Shown one piece after another: positions 23,596 through 31,989 of a stretch of DNA of 64,000 bases. Source of the DNA: Suilimivivens aceti (GTDB lineage: Bacteria > Bacillota > Clostridia > Lachnospirales > Lachnospiraceae); contig NZ_JAOQKJ010000010.1 of assembly GCF_025567405.1 (NCBI RefSeq), forward strand, positions 1 to 64,000, given 5' to 3'. Made by a program: the position numbers and the translations under genes. The notes beneath the pieces were generated by a model. That model did not search any database and was not told the origin of the DNA. It worked only from the letters and a program-made list of their open reading frames with translations. Position 1 is the stretch's first letter. Each line of letters starts with the position of its first letter.

Positions 23596-24351
23596 ATGTC
23601 AATGAATGTGAATACAACGGGTACTGTTTATGGAAGTTATCAGAATACCTACAAGGCAGGTACAGTAGATAAGAAAAAAGAAACAGCGAAAACAACAGAA
23701 AATGATAAGGTCAAGAAAAATGTGACAGAAAGTATAGCCGAAAAAAATCTAAGTAAAGAGGCACAAAAAATGCTTAAAGATATGCGTGGCTCAAGAACAG
23801 ATATGGACTTTATGGTTGCAGATTTTGAAAATGGTGATAATGCTAAAGATATTTTAGCACAAAGTGATAAAGAGTTTACGGTTATTTTCTCAAAGGAAGA
23901 AATGGAGAAGATGGCATCCGATCCCAAATATTATGCTGAAAAGATGCATAGTATTGAAGGTGCTTTGCGTATGTCGGATGAAATCAATGCTCAGTTTGGA
24001 TTTGAAAGAGCATTTGGTAAGACAAACGGAATAGAAAACAGTGCAGATACTGATACAAAAATAACAAAGTTTGGTATTTCTTTTAATAGTGATGGAACTA
24101 CAACATTCTTTGCTCAATTAGAAAAAACATCAGCTAGTCAGAAAGAATATCTTGAAAAAATTCAGGAAAAGAAAGCTGCGGAGAAGAAAGAGGCGAAGAA
24201 AAAGGAACAATTAAAGCAAATTGAAGTAAAAAAAGCTACTGTTCAAGCAAATTCAAAAGATGAACTTTTGGATAAAATTAAAAATATTGAATGGAATTCT
24301 ATCAAACCAGAGGATAATAAAATCGGTGGAAGATTTGATTTTTCAATTTAG
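23596..24351 (+). CDS. DUF6033-like protein
   Basis: This 251-residue hydrophilic protein follows AAGGAGG. The N-terminus is Thr/Lys-rich and disordered-looking (residues 1-50). A central part (about 55-185) holds SKEAQKMLKDMRGSRTDMDF and TVIFSKEEMEKMASDPKYY. Residues about 188-230 form a Lys/Glu/Ala coiled coil. It resembles the DUF6033 family of Lachnospiraceae, for which I know no function; the N-terminal style recalls flagellar or secreted effector-like substrates. No signal peptide. The gene lies between repeat copies 2 and 3 with the next gene. Confidence 0.6.
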   Translation: MSMNVNTTGTVYGSYQNTYKAGTVDKKKETAKTTENDKVKKNVTESIAEKNLSKEAQKMLKDMRGSRTDMDFMVADFENGDNAKDILAQSDKEFTVIFSKEEMEKMASDPKYYAEKMHSIEGALRMSDEINAQFGFERAFGKTNGIENSADTDTKITKFGISFNSDGTTTFFAQLEKTSASQKEYLEKIQEKKAAEKKEAKKKEQLKQIEVKKATVQANSKDELLDKIKNIEWNSIKPEDNKIGGRFDFSI

Positions 24352-24398
24352 TATATTTAGATGGGGATGATTACATAAAGTATGGAGGTAGATTCATT

Positions 24399-24941
24399 AT
24401 GAGAAAACGTTTTTTTTCTATTATTGTATGTGTTGTCATGCTTTTTACAATGAATGTCACAGCTTTTGCGGCAGAAACTCAGGAAAATTATTCGGAGACG
24501 GAGAAAACAATGACATTTGAAATAACTCCGACAGCATTAACTTCTGGATCATCACGACATTCTGTTGGAATGTTAAATTCCTTTTTTGGAACAAATGATA
24601 CAGTGGCAACTTCCGCTCTTGGTTCTTTTACAATCAGCAGCACATCTGTTCCGTCAGGCTCCACAATCAGTAAAATAGTGGTTACATCCACAAAAAGTAG
24701 TGGAAGTAGTGGAAACATCGAATTATTTGTTGCTAAAGATGAGGATAATGGAGATGGCACATTTGACAGATATACAGACAGCAAAAGTTGGAATAGTTCT
24801 CTTACTTTTGCAGATTTTGGCAATTATAATTTAAGCCCTGTTGGAAATTATTATGTTCAATTTGAATCTACAAGGTATTCAACGGGAACTGTTGCAGCAG
24901 CAACATTAAAAAATATTTATGTCACAGTATACTATCATTAA
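24399..24941 (+). CDS. Secreted protein of unknown function
   Basis: This 180-residue protein has a clear signal peptide (RKRFFSIIVCVVMLFTMNV, cleavage likely after AFA at about residue 27). The mature part is Ser/Thr-rich with beta-strand character (SFTISSTSVPSGSTISKIVV, YYVQFESTRYSTGTVAAA), suggesting a beta-sandwich exported domain. GGAGG lies before the ATG. It is 47 bases after the DUF6033 gene and shares the cassette between repeats 2 and 3; a terminator follows. Confidence 0.75.
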   Translation: MRKRFFSIIVCVVMLFTMNVTAFAAETQENYSETEKTMTFEITPTALTSGSSRHSVGMLNSFFGTNDTVATSALGSFTISSTSVPSGSTISKIVVTSTKSSGSSGNIELFVAKDEDNGDGTFDRYTDSKSWNSSLTFADFGNYNLSPVGNYYVQFESTRYSTGTVAAATLKNIYVTVYYH

Positions 24942-24965
24942 AATTTTATAATCCCCATTCTAAAC

Positions 24966-25007
24966 AAGCAAAGATGTTGTTATTCAGTTAGCAGCATCTT
25001 TGCTTTT
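24966..25007 (+). terminator. Intrinsic terminator after the secreted protein gene
   Basis: AAGCAAAGATG (24966-24976) and CATCTTTGCTT (24995-25005) form an 11-bp stem followed by TTTT. The stretch to 25353 otherwise holds repeat copy 3 and a decayed coding fragment (SDRKLYITEADFDKKAFERL from about 25050) that I do not recognise. Confidence 0.85.
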
Positions 25008-25182
25008 AATTGTATAATTGATATGACTATTGAGTTAGAATGACATTGATAGCGATAGAAAGCTATATATTACAGAAGCAGACTTTGATAAAAAAGCATT
25101 TGAGAGATTATATAAATTGAATATTATATAATCAGAGGTATATAGAACATGCACAGAGACACTATATTTCAATATGAAACAA

Positions 25183-25201
25183 TGGTGCCTGACACAATAA
25201 A
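25183..25201 (+). repeat. 19-bp joint repeat, copy 3
   Basis: Identical to the other copies, in the same orientation, preceded by GAAACAA. It separates the DUF6033/secreted pair from the DUF4143 ATPase gene. Confidence 0.9.
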
Positions 25202-25353
25202 AACGCATAGCCAAACTTCGCTCGGTATAACTGCCTGATTGTGTCGAAATTCGTATTTTATCAATTATATCTGATAAAACTGGATTTGCGGTATTGAAAA
25301 TCAGTTATAGCCGTGGTACCATATAGACAGTTTCAGAAGGGAGGCTGGTCTAC

Positions 25354-26568
25354 ATGATTAAACGAGAAATTTATATGAGCCGTATCCGTCCTTTTATCGG
25401 AAATGAGCTGATAAAGGTTCTGACAGGGATTCGCCGTAGTGGAAAATCTGTCATGCTGAGCCTGATCCAAGAGGAACTTGCCCAAAACGGGGTCCAACCA
25501 GAACAGTTTATTTCCCTGAATTTTGAGAACATGAGCAATGCACACCTTTGTACGGCTGTTGCATTGCATGATGAAATCCTTCGCAGAACAAAAGAAATCA
25601 GCGGCAAGGTTTATCTGTTCTTCGACGAAATCCAAGAGGTGGCTGATTGGGAAAAATGTATCAACTCTTTCCGGGTGGAGCTGGATTGTGATATATACAT
25701 TACCGGTTCCAACGCCAAGCTGCTTTCCGGTGAGCTTGCCACTTATCTTGCCGGACGGTATGTGGAGTTCGTGATTTACCCGTTTTCATTCAGAGAGTTT
25801 ATGGAGCTGTATCACACCGTTTACGAAGGTGCAGACGAAAGACAATGCTTTACAAAATATCTGACGCTGGGAGGAATGCCCTATTTGAGCAACCTTCGCT
25901 ACGACGATGCCGCCAGTCGTCAGTATTTGCGGGACTTGTTCAACTCCGTAGAGCTGAAAGATATTATCAAGCGAAACAATATCCGTGATGTGGATATGCT
26001 GGAGAGAATTATTGCTTATATAACTTCCAACATCGGCACTACCTTTTCTTCCACAGCCATTTCCAAGTATCTGAAAAGTGAAGGGCGCTCCGTTTCACCA
26101 GAAACGGTACTGAACTACATCAAAGCCTGCACGGACGCATTCCTGTTTTATCAGGTGAAGCGCCAAGACCTCCAGGGAAAGAAAATCCTGACCGTCAACG
26201 AGAAATACTATGTTGCAGATCATGGTGTCCGGGAAGCCGTGTACGGTGGCAACATGAAGGACATTAACCTTGTCCTTGAAAATGTTGTCTACATGGAGCT
26301 GCTGCGCCGTGGTTATTCTGTGACTGTTGGGAAAGTCTCTGACAAGGAGATTGACTTCGTATGTGAAGATCATGGGAAAAAGCTGTATGTTCAGGTTTCC
26401 TATCTACTTGCCTCGGAGGAAACCATCCAGCGTGAGTTTGGGGCGTTTGCCGGTGTTCGTGACAATTTCCCGAAATACGTTGTAACGATGGACGAACTGG
26501 ATATGAGCCGAGATGGAATCAAACACCGCAATATTCGTGACTTCCTGCTGGCAGAGGAATGGAACTGA
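25354..26568 (+). CDS. AAA_14 / DUF4143 ATP-binding protein
   Basis: This 404-residue protein follows GGGAGG. It has an AAA domain with Walker A LTGIRRSGKSVMLSL (about residues 22-36), Walker B YLFFDEIQEV (about 87-96) and sensor ITGSNAKLLSGELATYLAGR, then a C-terminal DUF4143 nuclease-like domain with EIDFVCEDHGKKLYVQVSY (about 329-347), a PD-(D/E)xK-like pattern. Such proteins are frequent, often mobile, and of unclear role; links to defence or toxin modules have been suggested. It is the only complete gene between repeat copies 3 and 4, so it forms a tidy one-gene unit of about 1.45 kb. Confidence 0.88.
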   Translation: MIKREIYMSRIRPFIGNELIKVLTGIRRSGKSVMLSLIQEELAQNGVQPEQFISLNFENMSNAHLCTAVALHDEILRRTKEISGKVYLFFDEIQEVADWEKCINSFRVELDCDIYITGSNAKLLSGELATYLAGRYVEFVIYPFSFREFMELYHTVYEGADERQCFTKYLTLGGMPYLSNLRYDDAASRQYLRDLFNSVELKDIIKRNNIRDVDMLERIIAYITSNIGTTFSSTAISKYLKSEGRSVSPETVLNYIKACTDAFLFYQVKRQDLQGKKILTVNEKYYVADHGVREAVYGGNMKDINLVLENVVYMELLRRGYSVTVGKVSDKEIDFVCEDHGKKLYVQVSYLLASEETIQREFGAFAGVRDNFPKYVVTMDELDMSRDGIKHRNIRDFLLAEEWN

Positions 26569-26630
26569 AATGTTCTTCTTTCACCAGAAGATATGCAGAA
26601 GTTCTTCCAATGCCGAGAATGAAAAAACAA

Positions 26631-26649
26631 TGGTGCCTGACACAATAAA
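26631..26649 (+). repeat. 19-bp joint repeat, copy 4
   Basis: Identical to the other copies, preceded by AAAAAACAA as in copy 1. Confidence 0.9.
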
Positions 26650-26842
26650 TATTATGATATGTCTGTATTTAACCGCTGTATAGAAACCGGGAATGTTCTC
26701 TTAATACTGGAATGTTGGCAGGATGTCCACCCGGCGCTTGTCAGTATCCCAGTGAAATGGGAATACAGCTCGCCGTATGGACTTTTGTATGCTCTGAATC
26801 CGCCGGATGATGTTATGCAGTTTGAAAACAATGGTGCCTGAC
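26650..26842 (+). pseudogene. LysR-family regulator C-terminal fragment
   Basis: Only about 60 residues are present: SVFNRCIETGNVLLILECW, then VHPALVSIPVKWEYSSPYGL, matching the last part of a LysR effector-binding domain. The fragment fills the 182-base gap between repeat copies 4 and 5 and its last codons (NNGA, stop) come from copy 5, just as with the response regulator at copy 1. No DNA-binding domain is present. Confidence 0.7.
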
Positions 26843-26850
26843 ACAATAAA
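26832..26850 (+). repeat. 19-bp joint repeat, copy 5
   Basis: Identical to the other copies and in the same orientation; the last one in the array, 160 bases before the right CCCTTA palindrome. Confidence 0.9.
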
Positions 26851-27007
26851 TATTGTATAAATGTCAATGCTGTTGTGGTACATGTTGTATTCTGCGTAAA
26901 TGGTATTCATGTTGTGTCTCCTTTAAACCAATAAAAATATAGAAGCATTTCAATCAGTTCACAATGTCACTTTTATTTTGTGTTATACTGTTTTATATAA
27001 TTTTCTT

Positions 27008-27081
27008 GCCCTTGTTTTTGCCCTTATCAGAGTTCGTAAACACTGGTGGGACGATATAACGCAAGGGAAACAATAAGGGAA
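27008..27081. repeat. CCCTTG/CCCTTA inverted-repeat block (right-hand counterpart)
   Basis: CCCTTG (27009-27014) and CCCTTA (27021-27026) face CAAGGG (27062-27067) and TAAGGG (27074-27079). The layout mirrors 402-452 by the integrase, with a longer middle. It may be the other attachment site of the island or the remnant of a related one. Confidence 0.5.
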
Positions 27082-27237
27082 AGCTCACCTGCGATAAACT
27101 TTGTGTTTTCAAGGGATTGAGAGATATTTGATAATAAAATATAACAGTTATTAAATCCCTTGGAATATATGAAATCTCAATTCAAGTTTGCAGAACGGAT
27201 GAGCAAAGTAGAAAATCATAAGCTGGAGGACAATAAT

Positions 27238-27381
27238 ATGCTTATAGATTTTAATAAAACGAAGGAAATTACAGTACCGGGAATGAACAACGGAACCGGT
27301 ATGATGACAGTGAAGATGTATATGGATGCGCAGGACAAGATTATCCTGTGCGCGATTCATAAGGGGGGGGGATTTTTTTGA
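27238..27381 (+). pseudogene. Truncated cupin-domain protein
   Basis: A good ribosome site (GGAGG) and ATG at 27238 begin a protein starting MLIDFNKTKEITVPGMNNG, followed by VKMYMDAQDKIILCAIHKGG, like the first strand set of a small cupin. It then runs into a tract of nine G followed by an A and seven T and stops, before the metal-binding histidines of the cupin motif. The rest is replaced by the RhuM-Fic gene. Confidence 0.55.
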
Positions 27382-28249
27382 AAAATGAAATTGTTTTATT
27401 TACAGATGGCGATATAAATATTGAAGTTGAGTTAAGTCCGGAATTAGAAACAGTTTGGCTAACACAGAAACAAATGGGAGAATTGTTTGAAGTAAAACAG
27501 GCAACGTTAAGTGAACATATCAATAATATTATATCGTCAGGCGAGTTGGATGAGACTTCTATCGGTTTTTCCGATAAAAGTTCCGGAGGACGAAAACCTA
27601 AGATATATAATCTTGATATGATATTATCTGTGGGATATCGTGTTAATTCAAAACGAGGCATCGCATTTCGTAGATGGGCTAATTCTGTTTTAAAGAAATA
27701 TGTGATTCAAGGTTATGCTATTAATGAAAAACGCTTGCAAGCGCTTGAAAGAACGGTTGATATTCAAACAAAGATGCTTGCAAGCACATTGGAGGTTGAA
27801 GAATCAGACATTCTAAAGGCTGTTACCTCGTATACAGATGCATTAATGCTTTTAGACCAATATGATCATCAATCTCTTAAAAAACCAGTGGGAAACAGGC
27901 CTATATATAAAATAACATATGAGGAATGTAAAAAAATGGTATAGTTGAGGGTATTTTGGCAGCAGTTTATCAGAGTGTGTTTGGTGGAGATGTATATCCG
28001 TCATTAGAGGAAAAAGCTGCTAATTTATTATATTTTATGATTAAGGATCATCCATATGCAGATGGATGTAAGCGAATAGCAGCATCGTTATTTTTGGAAT
28101 TCCTTGCTCGGAATAATGCTTTATATAGAGATGATAATAAGATAATCAGTGATGGAGCATTGGTTGCGATTACGCTTATGATTGCAGAGTCAAGACCAGA
28201 AGAAAAAGATATAATGGTGAATCTTGTAATGAATTTTTTGACAATGTAG
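27378..28249 (+). pseudogene. RhuM/Fic (virulence RhuM-DOC) protein, broken
   Basis: The first part (TTG 27378 to 27944) encodes the RhuM-type N-terminal domain (ELETVWLTQKQMGELFEVKQ, then TLSEHINNI). It ends at a stop after KITYEECKKMV. In another frame (about 27934-28249) the C-terminal Fic domain follows: AVYQSVFGGDVYPSLEEKA and the active-site helix HPYADGCKRIAASLF. Compared with relatives about 20 residues are missing between the two, so a small deletion plus frameshift split the gene. The G-run before the TTG may serve as ribosome site. Full function is unlikely. Confidence 0.75.
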
Positions 28250-28307
28250 TTAGTTCATGAAATTTATTATTTAATGAAATTGGTAAATCGGTATTTAAGG
28301 AGCATAT

Positions 28308-29009
28308 ATGAAGAAACAACAACTTTCAGCGGAACAAAAAAGATTAGAAACAGATCTTTGGATTATAGCTTTGGTAACATTGGGAGTTTTCCTATTTTAC
28401 GCTGCAACAGGTAAACAACTAATGAGTTTTGTTGCGAACAGCAATATTTCAGTTATTCCAAGATTATTACTTAATGCGGGAGTACAATTTGGCGTAGCTG
28501 GATTGGGAATTACAATCGTTTGCATTTTGCGAAAAGAAAGTTTCACGCATTTTGGATTGATACGAAAAAATATTTTCAAAGCAATCATCGGGACGATTAT
28601 ATGCTTTGTCCCGTCCATCTGTTATATTTTTTTATCAGGTCAATTCAATGGCTACCAATCTTTCAGTATTTTAATCACAGATGATGTAATTGCAAGTGGT
28701 ATTCCATTTTCAATATTAGGAATGGCTCTTATCGTTCTTGTGTGGGGCTTTTTTGAAGGATTTAATTATGTTGTTATTTGTGACAAAATCAATAGAAGAT
28801 ACCCTACTACAAACGAATGGTTAGATTATGGAGCTATTACTTGTGCAATCGTGTGTATACTTTTCCACCCATTTAGCACTTCTTTTTGGGGGATTGTAGA
28901 AATAATTACCACAGTTATTGCAATTTACGGAATGTTAATGGTAAAGAAGAAAACTGGCAACGCATGGGGGTGCGTATTTGCCTTTTGTTTTATTTGGAAT
29001 GCCATATAA
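28308..29009 (+). CDS. Polytopic membrane protein, weakly CPBP-like
   Basis: This 233-residue protein follows AAGGAGC and has about seven hydrophobic segments. The stretch VWGFFEGFNYVVICDKIN resembles a degenerate version of the EExxxR motif of CPBP/abortive-infection intramembrane proteases, with a possible second motif FHPFSTSFWG. A protease activity is doubtful since the double Glu is absent. No informative neighbours; it lies alone between the split Fic gene and the nitrilase-like gene. Confidence 0.55.
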   Translation: MKKQQLSAEQKRLETDLWIIALVTLGVFLFYAATGKQLMSFVANSNISVIPRLLLNAGVQFGVAGLGITIVCILRKESFTHFGLIRKNIFKAIIGTIICFVPSICYIFLSGQFNGYQSFSILITDDVIASGIPFSILGMALIVLVWGFFEGFNYVVICDKINRRYPTTNEWLDYGAITCAIVCILFHPFSTSFWGIVEIITTVIAIYGMLMVKKKTGNAWGCVFAFCFIWNAI

Positions 29010-29088
29010 ATTCAAGCTTGTTGTACAGAGATGAGCCTCTGGAGATTAAAAAATGAAATTGGAGCTTGAAGCGAGAAAGGGGATAGGT

Positions 29089-29886
29089 ATGCGGTTAGCG
29101 TTAGTTCAAATGCCGAATTACGGCAGTAAGGATGAAAATTTATATAAAAGTTTGCAGGCAATTGAGATTGCGTCAAAGCAAGGGGCAGACCTTGTACTGT
29201 TCCCAGAAGTACAGCTGACAGAATTTTTTCCACAGTATCCAGGTCAGGATGCACATAAGTATGCAGTAACAATTGAGGGAGAGACTGTAAAAAAATTTTG
29301 CGACATATGCAGGAACAATAAGATTTCGGCAGTACCTAATCTATATCTTCTTGAAAATGACAGGACATATGATGCAAGTATTTTCATTGATAAAAACGGT
29401 GAAGTAAAAGGCACGCAGAAAATGGTGCATATAGCACAGGCAGAGCAATTTTACGAGCAGGATTATTATACGCCATCTGATGAGGGCTTTAAGGTTTTCG
29501 ATACGGAATTTGGAAAAATAGGTCTTGTTGTATGCTTTGACAGACACTATCCTGAGAGCATACGGACAGAAGTACTGCGTGGAGCAGATTTGATTCTGAT
29601 ACCGACCGTTAATACAAAAGCAGAGCCATCGCTGATGTTTGAGTGGGAACTTCGGGTACAGGCATTTCAAAACAGTGTTATATTGGCAATGTGTAATCGT
29701 GTTGGCACAGAAGGAAATATGTGTTTTTCGGGAGAATCCATAGTCGTAGATGCAAAGGGAGATGTTCTTGCAAAAGCAGACGATACGGAACAGATTTTAT
29801 ATGTGGATATAGATATGCAGGAATCCTTAAAAATACGAAATGCAAAACCGTATACACAGCTTAGAAGACCGGATTTTTATTTATAA
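29089..29886 (+). CDS. Carbon-nitrogen hydrolase (nitrilase superfamily)
   Basis: This 265-residue hydrolase starts at 29089 after AAAGGGG; an upstream in-frame ATG at 29053 is less likely. The catalytic triad is visible: Glu about 40 (LVLFPE), Lys about 111 (GTQKMVH) and Cys about 149 (GLVVCFDRHYPES). It resembles N-carbamoylputrescine amidase or omega-amidase type enzymes, which release ammonia from amides; the substrate cannot be told from sequence alone. It stands alone, and a decayed regulator follows it. Confidence 0.85.
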   Translation: MRLALVQMPNYGSKDENLYKSLQAIEIASKQGADLVLFPEVQLTEFFPQYPGQDAHKYAVTIEGETVKKFCDICRNNKISAVPNLYLLENDRTYDASIFIDKNGEVKGTQKMVHIAQAEQFYEQDYYTPSDEGFKVFDTEFGKIGLVVCFDRHYPESIRTEVLRGADLILIPTVNTKAEPSLMFEWELRVQAFQNSVILAMCNRVGTEGNMCFSGESIVVDAKGDVLAKADDTEQILYVDIDMQESLKIRNAKPYTQLRRPDFYL

Positions 29887-29955
29887 GAGCCTTGGGGTCA
29901 GCTCCTAATAGACGTATGTCTGGCAATTTGATGCAAATGCTGAAGAGTGGGGTGA

Positions 29956-30159
29956 TACAGTGAAAGCAGAAAATCAGCTGTTGAAACTGAAATCCAGGAA
30001 CTTCAAAAAACTCTCTCCCTCTTAAAATTCAAGTGCTGGTATTATGAAACGGCAATGAAAGATGGTAACGAAGATGGTATAAATGCCATGTTACCTGACA
30101 AGCTTCCAAAAAATATACAGAAACTATATGACGAAGGAACAAAAGAGAGGATACTGTAA
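29956..30159 (+). pseudogene. MerR-family regulator C-terminal fragment
   Basis: An open stretch of about 67 codons reads ETEIQELQKTLSLLKFKCWY, then PDKLPKNIQKLYDEGTKE and a stop, like the coiled-coil and tail of MerR-type regulators of Firmicutes. The DNA-binding domain is gone. The stop overlaps the start of the nitroreductase gene, suggesting this regulator once led that operon. Confidence 0.6.
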
Positions 30160-30800
30160 TGGATATATTAGAGCTTATGAAAGAAAGACACAGCGTAAGG
30201 CAATATAAAAATCAGACTATCGAATCATCTAAAAGAGAAGAAATCAACTCCCTGATAAATGCTGTCAATGCAGAGAGTAAATTATCAATTCAGGTTTTTT
30301 ATGACGAACCAAAATGTTTTAATTCTTTTATGGCTCATTATGGGAAGTTTGAAAATGTAAAAAACTATATTGCTATTGTCGGAAATAAAAATGATCAAGA
30401 AAAGGCAGGATATTATGGTGAGAAGATTGTGCTGAAGTGTCAGGAACTTGGCCTTAATACCTGCTGGGTAGCAATGACGCATGGTAAATCAAAAGCAGAA
30501 ATAAACAGAGGACAGAAACTGCTGATCATTATTTCTCTGGGATATGGGGAAACACAGGGAGTTCCACATAAAGGCAAGAGAATAGCAGAACTTGGAAAGG
30601 CAGACCAGAGTACAGAATGGTTTGACAGAGGTATGGAAGCAGTAAGTCTGGCACCTACTGCTGTAAATCAGCAGAAGTTCCTTTTTGAACTGAAAAATGG
30701 AAAAGTCACAGCCAAAAATCTTGGAGGATTTTATTCTAAGATTGATCTTGGAATTGCCAAATATCATTTTGAGGCAGTAACCGGGCATGAAGTAAAATGA
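30159..30800 (+). CDS. Nitroreductase-family protein
   Basis: This 213-residue FMN-dependent oxidoreductase-like protein begins MDILELMKERHSVRQYKNQT, the FMN-binding start of the nitroreductase fold; later parts are NTCWVAMTHGK and the second FMN-binding block AVSLAPTAVNQQKFLF at about residues 164-179. The physiological substrate is unknown. It follows directly on a MerR fragment. Confidence 0.85.
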   Translation: MDILELMKERHSVRQYKNQTIESSKREEINSLINAVNAESKLSIQVFYDEPKCFNSFMAHYGKFENVKNYIAIVGNKNDQEKAGYYGEKIVLKCQELGLNTCWVAMTHGKSKAEINRGQKLLIIISLGYGETQGVPHKGKRIAELGKADQSTEWFDRGMEAVSLAPTAVNQQKFLFELKNGKVTAKNLGGFYSKIDLGIAKYHFEAVTGHEVK

Positions 30801-30941
30801 TGTAGACAAAGAAAGATATAGATAAACCGACAGCAGATTTTGAGCGGTATCAGAAAATACTGTTTGCTGAAGCTGCATGGGTTTAAGCTTGAACATAATG
30901 TGATAAAAAAGAAAATGATAAGAAAGAGAGGTTATTAATAA

Positions 30942-31979
30942 ATGAATTTTATGAAGAAAAACGGGAGTGGCATTCTTGTCTGCCTTGTGATAGCAATTCC
31001 GTCGTGGCTGCTTGGAAAGGCTTTTCCGGTGGCAGGAGGACCGGTGATCGCTATTATAGCAGGAATGATCGTTACCATGTTCTGGAAAAATAAAGGGAAA
31101 GCAGAATCAGGAATTAAATGGACTTCAAAGGTGATTCTTCAGACTGCAGTTGTTTTGCTTGGGTTTGGAATGAATCTTGGGGTTATCTTTCAGACTGGAA
31201 AGCAGTCACTTCCTATCATTATCTGCACGATCACAGCATCTCTTGTCATTGCGTGGATATTACAAAGGGTTCTCAAGGTGCCGGCGAATACATCTGTACT
31301 GGTAGGTGTCGGCTCATCTATCTGTGGAGGCTCTGCGATCGCGGCGACTGCTCCCGTCATAGGTGCAGATGATGATGAGATCGCACAGTCCATAGCAGTG
31401 ATTTTCTTTTTTAATGTGCTTGCAGCCATTTTCTTCCCCATGCTTGGAAAAGCAATTGGGTTCGATACTATACACGGTGATGCATTTGGGATTTTTGCAG
31501 GGACAGCGATCAATGATACCTCATCTGTAACGGCTGCAGCATCAACCTGGGACAGTATGTGGAACCTTGGAAGTGAGACACTGAATAAAGCAGTGACTGT
31601 GAAGCTTACGAGAACGCTTGCTATCATACCGATCACGCTTGGATTATCATTTATACAGGCGAAAAAGAGTGTACGGGAAGGAAAGCAGGCCGCAAAGTTC
31701 AGCTTAAAACGGGCATTTCCAATGTTTATACTTTACTTTGTGATAGCAGCGATCATCACGACAGTCTGTGTACATATGGGAGTCAATGCGGAAGTATTTA
31801 AGCCAATGAAGGAGCTGTCTAAATTTATGATCATCATGGCTATGGCTGCGATCGGCTTGAACAGTAATATGGTACAGCTTATCAAAACAGGTGGCAAACC
31901 CATTATCGTTGGTGCTTCCTGCTGGTGTGGAATAACGGTCGTAAGTCTGATCATGCAGCATGTGATGAAGATCTGGTAG
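30942..31979 (+). CDS. YeiH-family putative sulfate exporter
   Basis: This 345-residue membrane protein has about ten helices. It resembles the YeiH/UPF0324 (PSE) family: early GGPVIAIIAGMIV, then VVLLGFGMNLGVIFQTG, VGVGSSICGGSAIAATAPVI (about residues 124-143) and AIAVIFFFNVLAAI-type helices, and ISSVTAAAS-like NDTSSVTAAASTWD. The family is annotated as putative sulfate exporters without firm proof. GAGAGG lies upstream. It stands 10 bases before the ogt gene, so they may be cotranscribed. Confidence 0.85.
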   Translation: MNFMKKNGSGILVCLVIAIPSWLLGKAFPVAGGPVIAIIAGMIVTMFWKNKGKAESGIKWTSKVILQTAVVLLGFGMNLGVIFQTGKQSLPIIICTITASLVIAWILQRVLKVPANTSVLVGVGSSICGGSAIAATAPVIGADDDEIAQSIAVIFFFNVLAAIFFPMLGKAIGFDTIHGDAFGIFAGTAINDTSSVTAAASTWDSMWNLGSETLNKAVTVKLTRTLAIIPITLGLSFIQAKKSVREGKQAAKFSLKRAFPMFILYFVIAAIITTVCVHMGVNAEVFKPMKELSKFMIIMAMAAIGLNSNMVQLIKTGGKPIIVGASCWCGITVVSLIMQHVMKIW

Positions 31980-31989
31980 GTATAAAAAT

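Larger units (their letters stand above)
400..27081. mobile_element. Putative 26.7 kb integrative island (composite)
   Basis: This is an inferred element. Its left edge has a tyrosine integrase reading outward, with repressor, excisionase and relaxase next to it, the usual order of an integrative mobilizable element. Similar CCCTTA/TAAGGG palindromes lie at both proposed edges (402-452 and 27008-27081). All five copies of the 19-bp TGGTGCC... motif are inside. The interior is a mosaic of mobilization genes, an ABC exporter operon, a nested tetracycline-resistance element, transposase debris and cassette-like single genes. The right edge is the weak point: no exact att duplication was found, and the real element may end nearer 6.7 kb. 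Confidence 0.35.

Noticed and set aside
6971..26850. The five 19-bp repeats as a CRISPR array
   Set aside because: Spacing is 0.2-16 kb, units contain genes rather than short spacers, and no cas genes are present.
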